Source: Candidatus Omnitrophota bacterium (GTDB lineage: Bacteria; Omnitrophota; Gorgyraeia; Zapsychrales; JANLHA01). From it: DNA of 32,363 bases. Both the position numbers and the translations under genes were made by a program. Of the stretch, positions 1 through 7,191 are shown one piece after another; position 1 is the first letter of the stretch; the number at the start of each line of letters is the position of its first letter. The notes under the pieces were generated by a model. That model had not been told where the DNA came from, did no database searches, and saw only the letters and a list, made by a program, of their open reading frames with translations. Where the stretch lies: the NCBI GenBank assembly GCA_020849375.1, contig JADLGJ010000072.1, positions 1 through 32,363 on the forward strand. Reading direction: 5' to 3'.

Positions 1-362
1 CCGGAATCCTGTTCTTTAGTTTTACTGCGCAAGACAATATCAGAGATCGCTGCAACGCTGTAAAGAGCTTCGCCGCGAAAACCAAGCGAATGAATATTGA
101 AAAGATCGTCGGCAGTCTGAATTTTGCTTGTTGAATGGCGCTCGAAAATCGTTTCCAGGTCTTCGTGGTGGATGCCGCTGCCGCTGTCCTTGAGATGAAT
201 AAGCCCTTTCCCTGCATCTTTGAGATGCAGTTCAATGGTCGTTGCTCCGGCATCGAGGCTGTTCTCGATCAACTCTTTAATGACGGAGGCGGGACGTTCA
301 ATAACTTCCCCGGCGGCAATTTTACTGATGACATCGGGTGATAGAACATGGACTCGGTTCAT
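1..362 (-). CDS. mutL: DNA mismatch repair protein MutL, N-terminal part (cut by window edge)
   Basis: MutL couples MutS mismatch recognition to strand incision and removal. It is missing from the ORF track because it runs off the window. Reverse-strand translation from the ATG at 362 gives about 120 residues carrying the GHKL ATPase motifs in order: IAAGEVIERPASV with the following KELIENSLDAGA (motif I, with the catalytic Glu and the Asn that binds Mg), DSGSGI (motif II, usually DNGxGI; Ser replaces Asn here), RHSTSKI, and LGFRGEAL (motif III). The start overlaps the mutS stop as ATGA, so the two genes are translationally coupled in one transcript with mutS first. The C-terminal dimerisation/endonuclease domain lies outside the window, so I cannot say whether this MutL has nuclease activity. 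Confidence 0.96.
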   Translation of the reverse strand, partial: MNRVHVLSPDVISKIAAGEVIERPASVIKELIENSLDAGATTIELHLKDAGKGLIHLKDSGSGIHHEDLETIFERHSTSKIQTADDLFNIHSLGFRGEALYSVAAISDIVLRSKTKEQDS

Positions 363-2911
363 AGAAGGTCTTTCAATTCTTTGATCTTATTTAACGCTTC
401 CAGCGGCGTCATCTGGTTGAGGTCGAGGGCCTTGATCGCATCTTTTAATTCTTCGGCAACAGGATCGCTTTTACTATTAAACAGAGAAAGCTGTTCGTCG
501 CCAGCGGATTTGACCGTTAAGCGCTGTTTTAAATTTCCCTGCGTTTCCAATTCCTTTAAGATCTTTTTCGAACGGGCAATGATCTCTTGCGGAACGCCGG
601 CGAGCTTCGCGACATAAATTCCGTAGCTGTCGTCCGTACTTCCCGGAATGATCTTGTGTAAAAAAATGATCTCATCTTTCCATTCTTTGACCGCCACATT
701 GTAATTCTTTACACCACTGTGCTCATCGGCCAAAGCGGTCAACTCATGAAAGTGTGTCGCAAATAAGGTTCGGCTTTTATTCTTTTGGAAATGTTCAGCC
801 AAGGCCCACGCTAAACTCAATCCGTCGTAAGTGCTTGTCCCTCGTCCGATCTCGTCGAGAATGACCAGGCTAGCCGGAGTTAAGTTGTTGAGAATGTCCG
901 CGGTTTCGCTCATTTCGACCATAAACGTGCTTTGGCCTTTAGTGATATCGTCATGAGCGCCGATGCGGGTGAAAATTTTGTCAACAACGCCGACAGCCGC
1001 ACTTTTCGCGGGAACATAACTGCCCATTTGGCTCAAAATAACCAAGAGCGCGATCTGGCGGATGTACGTTGATTTTCCGGCCATGTTCGGCCCGGTCAAA
1101 ATAATTAAATGTTGGTCTTGGCAATCGAGATAGGTGTCGTTGGGGATAAAATTCTGGGTTGACGTTTTCTCGACGACCGGATGGCGGCCTTCTTTGATAT
1201 CAAGAATGTGACCGTTGTTGATCTCCGGCGCGATATACCCATGTTCAAGCGAGAGAATAGCGAGAGAATATAAGGAATCAAGAGTCGCCGCACTTTGACT
1301 GAATTTGTGCAAGGCAGCGCTTTGATCGAGAATGGCTTTCTTTAATTGCTCGATCAATTCATTTTCGATCTTGCGGATCTTGTCCTCAGCGGTGAGGATC
1401 TTCTCTTCATATTCTTTGAGTTCCTGCGTAATAAAGCGTTCGCCATTGACCAGGGTTTGTTTACGGACAAAATCCTGCGGCACGAGATGAGCGTTCGCTT
1501 TGGTGACTTCGATGTAATAGCCGAACACATTATTGAAACCGACTTTCAGAGAATTGATCTTACTGCGGGCGATCTCTTTGCTTTGATATTGGCGCAGCCA
1601 TTCCTGGCCGTTGGTCTGAATATTTTTGAGGGCATCGAGATCGGCGTTGAAACCGCGGTTAATGACCTGCCCTTCATTATTCGCCAGAGGCATATCCGGA
1701 TTAACGGCGGCTTCCAGCAATTTTCTTAAACTTGGAATATCTTCGACGTTAAAGAGGCGGTTTTGTGAGGTGAGCGGCGCAATGGCTTGTTTGATCTTCG
1801 GGATCAGGGACAAACTGTTGCGGATCGAAAGAATATCTTTAGCGTGCGTGTATCCTGAACTGATCTTGGAAATTGATTTTTCAAGGTCGGGCAGAGATTG
1901 AAGGCATTCTTTGAGCGAACGCAACGTTTCGTTTTGGCCGCGTAAGAGCGTGACCGCTTTTTGCCGTTCCCGGATAGCGTCAACCTTGCGTAAAGGATGG
2001 CTGAGCCAGGAACGCAATTCGCGTTTGCCCATCGCGGTCAAGGTGTGATTGATCGTCCGGAAAAATGTTTCGATCTCGAGCCCATAATGCGCCGCCGGAG
2101 ATAAGTAAACAAATTCCTCATCGCTATAAAGGCTGATGCGGTCAATGTGGCGCAGCGGCTGGCGGTTCATGATCTTTAAATATTCCAACAGCGCGCCGGA
2201 GCTGGAAACGGCCATGGTTAATCCATCCAGGCCGAAACCGCGCAAGTTCAAGACCGCAAAGTGTTCACAGAGGTTCTTAGAAGCGATTTCCGGATTAAAA
2301 GACCAATTTTCCTGCGGGCTGAGGGTGAGAGTTTTAGTCTTCAAAAGCGGGTTCTGAAGGAGACTTTTGATCTTTTCTTCTTCGCTTGAGGGGAAAACGC
2401 ATTCATAAATAGGTAATCTGGCGAGCAATTCGATGATCTTATGGGGATTTTCAAACTGGTTGGCCTGGATCGCTCCGCTGACCGGGTCGGTGAAAGCGAT
2501 GCCGATCGTGGCCCCATTTGGACTTAGGGCGCAAAGATAGCGGGAATCCGCGGAATGTTCATCACAATAAGTTCCGGAAGAAATAACCCTGATGACATCG
2601 CGGCGCACGATCCCTTGAGCGGCGGCCGGATCTTCAACCTGTTCGCAGATAGCGACTTTGAACCCGGCTTTGATCAAGCGGCTAATATAGCCTTCGGAAG
2701 CGTGGAAAGGGATCCCGCACATCGGGATTTCGTTCGGAGTTCCGCGGCCGCGTGCCGTTAGGACCAGGTCCAGAACCTTGGACGCGGCTTTGGCGTCATC
2801 ATAAAACATTTCGTAGAAATCCCCAAGCCGGAAGAAAAGGATACAATCCTGATATTGCGCTTTGACCTTCTGGTATTGCGCGAGCATGGGGGTTGGGGCT
2901 TGGACGGTCAT
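359..2911 (-). CDS. mutS: DNA mismatch repair ATPase MutS
   Basis: MutS binds base mismatches and small loops and, with ATP, forms a sliding clamp that recruits MutL. The 850-residue length is normal for bacterial MutS1. Visible features: the mismatch-reading Phe-x-Glu in FYEMF (about residues 32-36), connector, lever and clamp regions, the Walker A motif GPNMAGKST (607-615), Walker B VILDEIGRG (683-691), and the ATPase signature GTSTYDG. The C-terminal QLSLF (807-811) matches the sliding-clamp binding motif Qxx[LI]xF/QLxLF, and the tail ends in the usual TPLEAL...KELKDLL helix. The start at 2911 fits the N-terminal TPMLAQY motif. It has no Shine-Dalgarno; an extended -10 (TGATATAAC) lies only 8 nt upstream, so the message is probably leaderless. 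First gene of mutS-mutL. Confidence 0.98.
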   Translation of the reverse strand: MTVQAPTPMLAQYQKVKAQYQDCILFFRLGDFYEMFYDDAKAASKVLDLVLTARGRGTPNEIPMCGIPFHASEGYISRLIKAGFKVAICEQVEDPAAAQGIVRRDVIRVISSGTYCDEHSADSRYLCALSPNGATIGIAFTDPVSGAIQANQFENPHKIIELLARLPIYECVFPSSEEEKIKSLLQNPLLKTKTLTLSPQENWSFNPEIASKNLCEHFAVLNLRGFGLDGLTMAVSSSGALLEYLKIMNRQPLRHIDRISLYSDEEFVYLSPAAHYGLEIETFFRTINHTLTAMGKRELRSWLSHPLRKVDAIRERQKAVTLLRGQNETLRSLKECLQSLPDLEKSISKISSGYTHAKDILSIRNSLSLIPKIKQAIAPLTSQNRLFNVEDIPSLRKLLEAAVNPDMPLANNEGQVINRGFNADLDALKNIQTNGQEWLRQYQSKEIARSKINSLKVGFNNVFGYYIEVTKANAHLVPQDFVRKQTLVNGERFITQELKEYEEKILTAEDKIRKIENELIEQLKKAILDQSAALHKFSQSAATLDSLYSLAILSLEHGYIAPEINNGHILDIKEGRHPVVEKTSTQNFIPNDTYLDCQDQHLIILTGPNMAGKSTYIRQIALLVILSQMGSYVPAKSAAVGVVDKIFTRIGAHDDITKGQSTFMVEMSETADILNNLTPASLVILDEIGRGTSTYDGLSLAWALAEHFQKNKSRTLFATHFHELTALADEHSGVKNYNVAVKEWKDEIIFLHKIIPGSTDDSYGIYVAKLAGVPQEIIARSKKILKELETQGNLKQRLTVKSAGDEQLSLFNSKSDPVAEELKDAIKALDLNQMTPLEALNKIKELKDLL

Positions 2912-2919
2912 TGCGGATA

Positions 2920-2928
2920 GTTATATCA
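2920..2928 (-). promoter_or_regulatory. extended -10 element of mutS
   Basis: On the minus strand TGATATAAC matches the extended -10 TGnTATAAT with one mismatch. The expected transcription start falls within 1-2 nt of the mutS ATG at 2911. The -35 region, about 17 bp upstream, is AT-rich (TTTATT) and poor, as allowed for extended -10 promoters. Confidence 0.5.
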
Positions 2929-2986
2929 TAAAATTTTTATTCAATAAATTTTTATTTTTGGGGGTAATAAATATTATTAACCTTTG

Positions 2987-3015
2987 TTGCAGGGCTATTT
3001 CATCAATGTTATAAT
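2987..3015 (+). promoter_or_regulatory. sigma70 promoter of the coiled-coil operon
   Basis: TTGCAG (2987-2992) and TATAAT (3010-3015) are separated by exactly 17 bp, and TG one base before the -10 makes it extended (TGTTATAAT). Transcription would start near 3022, leaving a leader of about 54 nt before the ATG at 3076. It is divergent from mutS. Confidence 0.75.
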
Positions 3016-3075
3016 CCAAAACATCATTAACAGAAAAGATTCCCGACGAATCTCTGAAAGACAATACGACTTCTT

Positions 3076-5589
3076 ATGAATAAAAAAATCTCAGTTGTTC
3101 TTGCTGCATTATTATTAAGCCCCCTTGCTTTTCTTTCCGTCGCTGACGCGAAGCCGAACTTAGCGGCCAAATTTTATCTTGAACAAGGCAAAAAGGAATT
3201 TAAGAATAAAGAATACGACCTTGCGATCAAGGAGTTCAATAAAGCGCTTTTGGCTGACCCCGAGAATGAAGAAGCCTTGATGTATTTGAAGATGCTCGGT
3301 TTTGGCGGTAAGGCATCATCGACACGCGAACAGGAGCCCGTCGCTAAAACAGAAGAAAAAGTAGAAGAAAAAACAAAAGATCAAATAAAAGATAAAGAAG
3401 AAAAGGCTGAGAATAAAGCCGAAAAGAAATCTGTCAAGAAAACCGACACTGTTAAGCCTAAAGTTGAGAAGACGGCCAGCCTTGTTGAAGCTTCTGAGGC
3501 GGAAGATACTGAAGAGGAAGATTCTGAAGCTGAAGATATGGATGCGCAAGATCATGTCCTTCAGGACATTGAAGACCAGATCGCGGCAGAAGAAGCTGCT
3601 GCGTTAAAAGCTTTGCATGAACAGGCGGCTAAAGACCAAGTTGCCCTTTTGAAGAAATTAGATCAGGTTGAGAAAAAAACAGAAACCCCTGCAGCTGTCC
3701 CTTCAAAAACAAAAGCGCCGAAAAAAGAATCGAAAGCTGATGCTGTTAAGAAAAGCCTTGCGGCAGAAGCAAAAAAATCTTCTGTAGCGCAAAAAACTGA
3801 ACCCAAGCCAGCGGATGTTGAAGATATCGCCGCTGAGGACGATCAAGCCGTCATTGAAGCCGTCGAAGATAAGCCGGAAGCCTCTGTTTCCGCCAGAGAA
3901 GCCGCGGCTGTTGCGAGCGTCAAGAAGAATACTTCCCGGGAAATAAGCGACTATCAGTCTAAGATTGAAGCTCAAACTGCGCAAAAGATCGAAAAAGTCC
4001 ACAACAAGTTTGCTGCTAAACCGATCGGCGAAAAAGAAAAAACGGTCTTTCGTGATTTTGATAATGACGGTGTGCCGGAAGCGATCTCGGTCAATGAAAA
4101 TAAGGCTATTGAAAAGATCGAGGCCGCTGCAAAGAAAGAAGAGCAGGCCGGAATAAAGAAGATCCAGAAACAAGGCCAGCAGGATGAAAAGACCGCATTG
4201 AAGAATTTGCGTGCCCTGATCAAGAAAGAAGAAAAGATGCAGCGCCGTGATCAAAAGACAGGTGACCTTAAGGCTGGCGATGTGGTCGGTTCTCCGGCGC
4301 TGAGCGCTACTGTCCATGATGATGAAGCGGACGAACTTGCTGCGGCGGAGGGCGTTTCCGGATCGGAGAAAGAGAATGCGGCACTGGCTCAGATGCGCGC
4401 TGATGTTGCCCGTAAAGAAAAAGACCTTGAGATGAAATATGCCAAGAAGAAGGCTATAAGGATGAGCGAGGCTGAAAAGAAGTCTAAGCCGCAGGTGCAG
4501 GAGCCAAAAGTTTCTTTGACCGATACTGATGAAAGTTATCCTGCCGACCTGGCGCAGCAGACCGAAGTTTTCCCGGTGGGTCAAAATATTTCCGTAACAA
4601 ATCCCAAATCGGTCCAGGCCCAGAACATTGTCCTGAAAAAGAAGTTCGCGCAAGTTGTTGAGATGTCGCAAAAAGACCAAGATTTGATCAAGGGCCTTGA
4701 AAAAGATCTTGAACAAAAGGACCAGAAAGTCGAAGCTTTGGAAAGCGATCTGCATGAAACAAAGACAACTCTCGATTCCAAGGTTGAAATGATCAAAGAA
4801 AAAGAAGAAAAGTTAAAAGACCTTTCCCAGCGGATCGCGGCAATGGAATCGGATGTCAATAGTAAGCAGTACGACTTTAAAGATAAGCAGATGGAATATG
4901 AAAAGAAACTGCAGGCGATCCAGGAAGAATTCGGTAATTATAAGACGGAAAGAACCAATTCAGAAGAAGAGTTGCGCGGACAGCTGAAGATCTTAAAAGA
5001 AGCTCTGGAGAAAAAGATCGCCGAGTTCAACGCCGCACAAGAAAAATTGATCTTTACCGAGAACAAACTCAAAAATAGTGAAGAAAAATACGCGCAGACC
5101 ACCAAGCAATATGATGACGTCAAGAAAACCTTGTCCGACCTCGAAGATCGCTTAGCGGGCCTCATGGCGCAACCGGCACCTGTGATTGACCAGGCTCCGC
5201 TCGTTACGGTCGACCCCAAGAACCTTCCGCCGCCGCAGAACCAGAATGAGGTTGTTTATCAGCAGTGGATCCAGCGCCAGGATCAGTTGGTCACGAAGCT
5301 TAAGAATAAACTTCTCTGGGCGCGTGAACAGATGGAATTCCTCGGCCGTTACGATATTAAATTGAGCGACCAGAAAATGGCCGCATTAAAAGAGCAGTTG
5401 GTCGAGGTTAAGAAGCAATTGAGCACGAAGGTTCCTTCCGGCCGTACTGATGAGGATTTTGCGGTGATGGATGCCCGCCTCAAGGATTCGCAGGAACGGC
5501 TTGAGATGGTTGAAAAGATCCTTCGTGAAAAAGATGACCAGGTTAAGGAATTGGAGAAACAATTGAACGAAGTTCTGTCCGCATTCTAA
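3076..5589 (+). CDS. exported TPR / long coiled-coil protein of unknown function
   Basis: I do not recognise a named family. A signal peptide (residues 1-25, cut after VADA) exports the protein. It is followed by one or two TPR-like helix pairs (about 28-75, EQGKKEFKNKEYDLAIKEF). Residues 85-320 are a very Lys/Glu/Ala-rich, low-complexity stretch, probably disordered. At 327-332 DFDNDG followed by VPEA looks like a DxDxDG calcium loop. From about 500 to the end there is heptad-like coiled coil (QKDQDLIKGLEKDLEQKDQK and so on) with a short proline-rich break near 710 (APVIDQAPLV). A periplasmic or envelope scaffold is the simplest reading. It heads an operon with the next membrane protein, whose ATG follows this stop codon directly. 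The minus-strand ORFs inside it are shadows caused by the Lys/Glu codon bias. Confidence 0.85.
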   Translation: MNKKISVVLAALLLSPLAFLSVADAKPNLAAKFYLEQGKKEFKNKEYDLAIKEFNKALLADPENEEALMYLKMLGFGGKASSTREQEPVAKTEEKVEEKTKDQIKDKEEKAENKAEKKSVKKTDTVKPKVEKTASLVEASEAEDTEEEDSEAEDMDAQDHVLQDIEDQIAAEEAAALKALHEQAAKDQVALLKKLDQVEKKTETPAAVPSKTKAPKKESKADAVKKSLAAEAKKSSVAQKTEPKPADVEDIAAEDDQAVIEAVEDKPEASVSAREAAAVASVKKNTSREISDYQSKIEAQTAQKIEKVHNKFAAKPIGEKEKTVFRDFDNDGVPEAISVNENKAIEKIEAAAKKEEQAGIKKIQKQGQQDEKTALKNLRALIKKEEKMQRRDQKTGDLKAGDVVGSPALSATVHDDEADELAAAEGVSGSEKENAALAQMRADVARKEKDLEMKYAKKKAIRMSEAEKKSKPQVQEPKVSLTDTDESYPADLAQQTEVFPVGQNISVTNPKSVQAQNIVLKKKFAQVVEMSQKDQDLIKGLEKDLEQKDQKVEALESDLHETKTTLDSKVEMIKEKEEKLKDLSQRIAAMESDVNSKQYDFKDKQMEYEKKLQAIQEEFGNYKTERTNSEEELRGQLKILKEALEKKIAEFNAAQEKLIFTENKLKNSEEKYAQTTKQYDDVKKTLSDLEDRLAGLMAQPAPVIDQAPLVTVDPKNLPPPQNQNEVVYQQWIQRQDQLVTKLKNKLLWAREQMEFLGRYDIKLSDQKMAALKEQLVEVKKQLSTKVPSGRTDEDFAVMDARLKDSQERLEMVEKILREKDDQVKELEKQLNEVLSAF

Positions 5590-6372
5590 ATGTCTGTCGA
5601 ACGAAAACTGCTCCTTGTTAAACTGATCGGGTTCTTGACCGGTGAGATCTCAAAGAACGAGATCTATGAGTGGGCCCTTTTTGTCGCGGTGTCCCGCGAT
5701 TATGAAGAGCTCGTTAAGAACGATAAGCTTTCCGAACAGATCATGCAGTTCTTGATCGATGTTAATAAGCCTCGCACGACAACGGCCCCGACTCAAAAGA
5801 TCCTTGAATATTTTATTGCGTGCCTGGAAGATAAAAAGCAATTTAGCGAAGATGACTATAAACTCCTGATCGCCGATCAGCCGTCTAAAACGGCGACGGT
5901 TCCGAAATCCGCTGTGGCCGCGAAGAAACCGCTCAGGATCCCTGTTCCGGTTCTGTCACCCGGGAAAAGAACTCTGATCTCGCGGATCGCGAATATTTAT
6001 GTTTTTCTTTTTGTCAGCATATCGATCATTCTGAATTTGACCGTGATCTTAAAACCGGATTTTCTGGTCAATCCGGGAGAGGTCGCGCCTATTCCCGACC
6101 AGGTTCTGCGGGATGCTTTCCCGCATTTATTTTACGGGATCACGATGATCATCGCCCTTTTAGTGAGAGGGCCAAGAATCTTGTTCTATGCGTTATTTTT
6201 TATTGCAACGTGGGGAATGTTGTTTTATTGGTACTCCATAACAATATTTATATTTGAGAATAAATGGCCGTTATATTATTTGGTCATGTTGTCACCAGCC
6301 TTAACGTTACCGCCAACCTTGATGTTCTGGATCATGTTGACGCGCTGGTTCAACGTTAAAGAACCTGCTTAA
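5590..6372 (+). CDS. membrane protein with soluble N-terminal domain, unknown function
   Basis: 260 residues, no family recognised. The first 110 residues are soluble and acidic/helical (KLIGFLTGEISKNEIYEWA at the start), followed by a Pro/Lys/Ala linker to about 125. About four hydrophobic segments follow: ANIYVFLFVSISIILNLTVIL, FYGITMIIALLV, ILFYALFFIATWGMLFYWY and a C-terminal one around YLVMLSPALTLPPTLMFWIM. There is no signal peptide, so the N-terminal domain should be cytoplasmic. The ATG begins on the base after the TAA of the exported coiled-coil gene, which means tight translational coupling and suggests the two products act together, one on each side of or in the inner membrane. That functional link is inferred from gene arrangement alone. 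Confidence 0.8.
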   Translation: MSVERKLLLVKLIGFLTGEISKNEIYEWALFVAVSRDYEELVKNDKLSEQIMQFLIDVNKPRTTTAPTQKILEYFIACLEDKKQFSEDDYKLLIADQPSKTATVPKSAVAAKKPLRIPVPVLSPGKRTLISRIANIYVFLFVSISIILNLTVILKPDFLVNPGEVAPIPDQVLRDAFPHLFYGITMIIALLVRGPRILFYALFFIATWGMLFYWYSITIFIFENKWPLYYLVMLSPALTLPPTLMFWIMLTRWFNVKEPA

Positions 6373-6389
6373 AAGAGAGAGGAAAATCC

Positions 6390-6890
6390 ATGCTTGCGAT
6401 TTTATTATTGTTTTTTGGTGTTCTGTCACGGTTGTGGTTCCATGTCCCTAATTTTACGCCTGTTCTCGCATTGGCGCTTTTCGGTGGAGTTTATTTAAGC
6501 CCCCGCCGTGCTCTTTTGATGCCGCTGGTGTTGATGATCGCATCCGATCTTTTGATCGGTTTGCATGACACGATCCTATTTACGTGGGGCAGTGTTGTTT
6601 TGATCTCTGCCCTCGGATTATATTTACGCGGACGTAAAAGCTCTAAAAATATCGTTTTAGCGTCTCTCGCCTCAGCGGTGATCTTCTTTGTGATCTCAAA
6701 CTTTGGGGCATGGATCATGATGTATCCCAAAACCTGGGCCGGCGTTGCTGAATGCTTCTGGGCCGCGGTCCCGTTTTTCCGTTGGACATTGTTAAGTACC
6801 TTAATATATAGTGTCGCCTTGTTTTATGGATATGAAGTTTTGGCGGAACGCATCGCTAAAACACGTTTTGCAAAAGCCTTATTGTCTTAA
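6390..6890 (+). CDS. DUF6580-family integral membrane protein
   Basis: 166 residues with five or six membrane helices and little else. The N-terminal pattern PNFTPVLALALFGGVYL, the following PLVLMIASDLLIG, and the later VISNFGAWIMMYPKTWAG plus PFFRWTLLSTLIYS match my memory of the DUF6580 family of small membrane proteins. No catalytic residues are evident. The start is supported by GAGAGG about 7 nt upstream of the ATG, and the gene follows the preceding membrane protein by 17 bp. It lies directly upstream of a cobalamin riboswitch and a BtuB-like receptor, which makes a role in corrinoid or other vitamin uptake worth testing, although the riboswitch is downstream and would not control this gene. 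Size and topology resemble ECF transporter S components; that is inference. Confidence 0.75.
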   Translation: MLAILLLFFGVLSRLWFHVPNFTPVLALALFGGVYLSPRRALLMPLVLMIASDLLIGLHDTILFTWGSVVLISALGLYLRGRKSSKNIVLASLASAVIFFVISNFGAWIMMYPKTWAGVAECFWAAVPFFRWTLLSTLIYSVALFYGYEVLAERIAKTRFAKALLS

Positions 6891-6911
6891 TTTCGTTCTG
6901 GTATTTATATA
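6882..6911 (+). promoter_or_regulatory. candidate promoter of the riboswitch-btuB transcript
   Basis: TTGTCT (6882-6887, overlapping the end of the DUF6580 gene) and TATATA (6906-6911) are 18 bp apart. The predicted start near 6918 lies just at the 5' strand of the riboswitch P1 stem, so the true start may be a few bases earlier. Confidence 0.4.
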
Positions 6912-6912
6912 G

Positions 6913-7072
6913 TTATACCGATAGGGGAATCCCGTGAGAATCGGGAACGGTCCCGCCACTGTGAATGGCCCCGAAGGGGGTCAAAGTCAGGTCGCCTGCC
7001 GGTATAAGAGCAAATCTTTGCGCAAGACAAAGAGACGTGCTTACACCTTGGGGTCATAGTGACAAAGGGTGC
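6913..7072 (+). ncRNA. cobalamin (B12) riboswitch aptamer
   Basis: The leader contains the conserved cobalamin-aptamer core: GGGAATCCCGTGAGAATCGG (P3 region), then GGTCCCGCCACTGTGA, and the B12 box AGTCAGGTCGCCTGCC close to the consensus AGYCAGG..CCTGCC. A closing P1 stem is visible as TTATACCG (6913-6920) pairing with CGGTATAA (7000-7007). A further hairpin, CACCTT...AAGGGTG (about 7044-7071), fits the expected P13 whose loop kisses L5. An intrinsic terminator follows immediately. Family knowledge: adenosyl- or methylcobalamin binding lowers expression of the downstream gene. Here that gene is a TonB-dependent receptor, the classic btuB arrangement. This RNA and its expression platform account for nearly all of the 300-bp gap before btuB. 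Confidence 0.95.
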
Positions 7073-7108
7073 AATCCCAATTGAATTTATATTCGATTGG
7101 GATTTTTT
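7073..7108 (+). terminator. intrinsic terminator of the cobalamin riboswitch
   Basis: AATCCCAAT (7073-7081) pairs with ATTGGGATT (7096-7104), with extra inner pairs GAAT/TTC, and runs straight into a T tract ending at 7108. Placed directly after the B12 aptamer, it is the likely attenuator. The ORF-track GTG at 7069 falls inside this element and is not the btuB start. Confidence 0.85.
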
Positions 7109-7139
7109 ATTTGCCGTCTTCAGAGGAAGACGGCAAATA
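7108..7139 (+). repeat. perfect 14-bp inverted repeat (leader hairpin)
   Basis: TATTTGCCGTCTTC is followed by the loop AGAG and then GAAGACGGCAAATA, a perfect hairpin that starts at the last T of the terminator tract. No T run follows, so it is not a second terminator on this strand. It may influence readthrough, mRNA stability or folding of the expression platform. Confidence 0.85.
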
Positions 7140-7145
7140 TCCTGA

Positions 7146-7163
7146 GCATGGCCTGGTCCATGC
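7146..7163 (+). repeat. small inverted repeat upstream of the btuB ribosome binding site
   Basis: GCATGG and CCATGC enclose CCTGGT, giving a 6-bp perfect stem about 20 nt before the btuB Shine-Dalgarno. Its role is unknown. Confidence 0.5.
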
Positions 7164-7191
7164 GAAGGATTACATTGCAAAGGGAGAAGAA

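Noticed and set aside
3703-4755. 350-residue minus-strand ORF
   Set aside because: Lies entirely antisense to the Lys/Glu-rich coiled-coil gene; AAG/GAA-rich codons read as stop-free Phe/Leu/Arg in reverse. No motif and no start signals.
7069-7191. Upstream GTG extension of btuB in the ORF track
   Set aside because: Encoded by the riboswitch terminator and following hairpin; the signal peptide and Shine-Dalgarno place the start at 7192.
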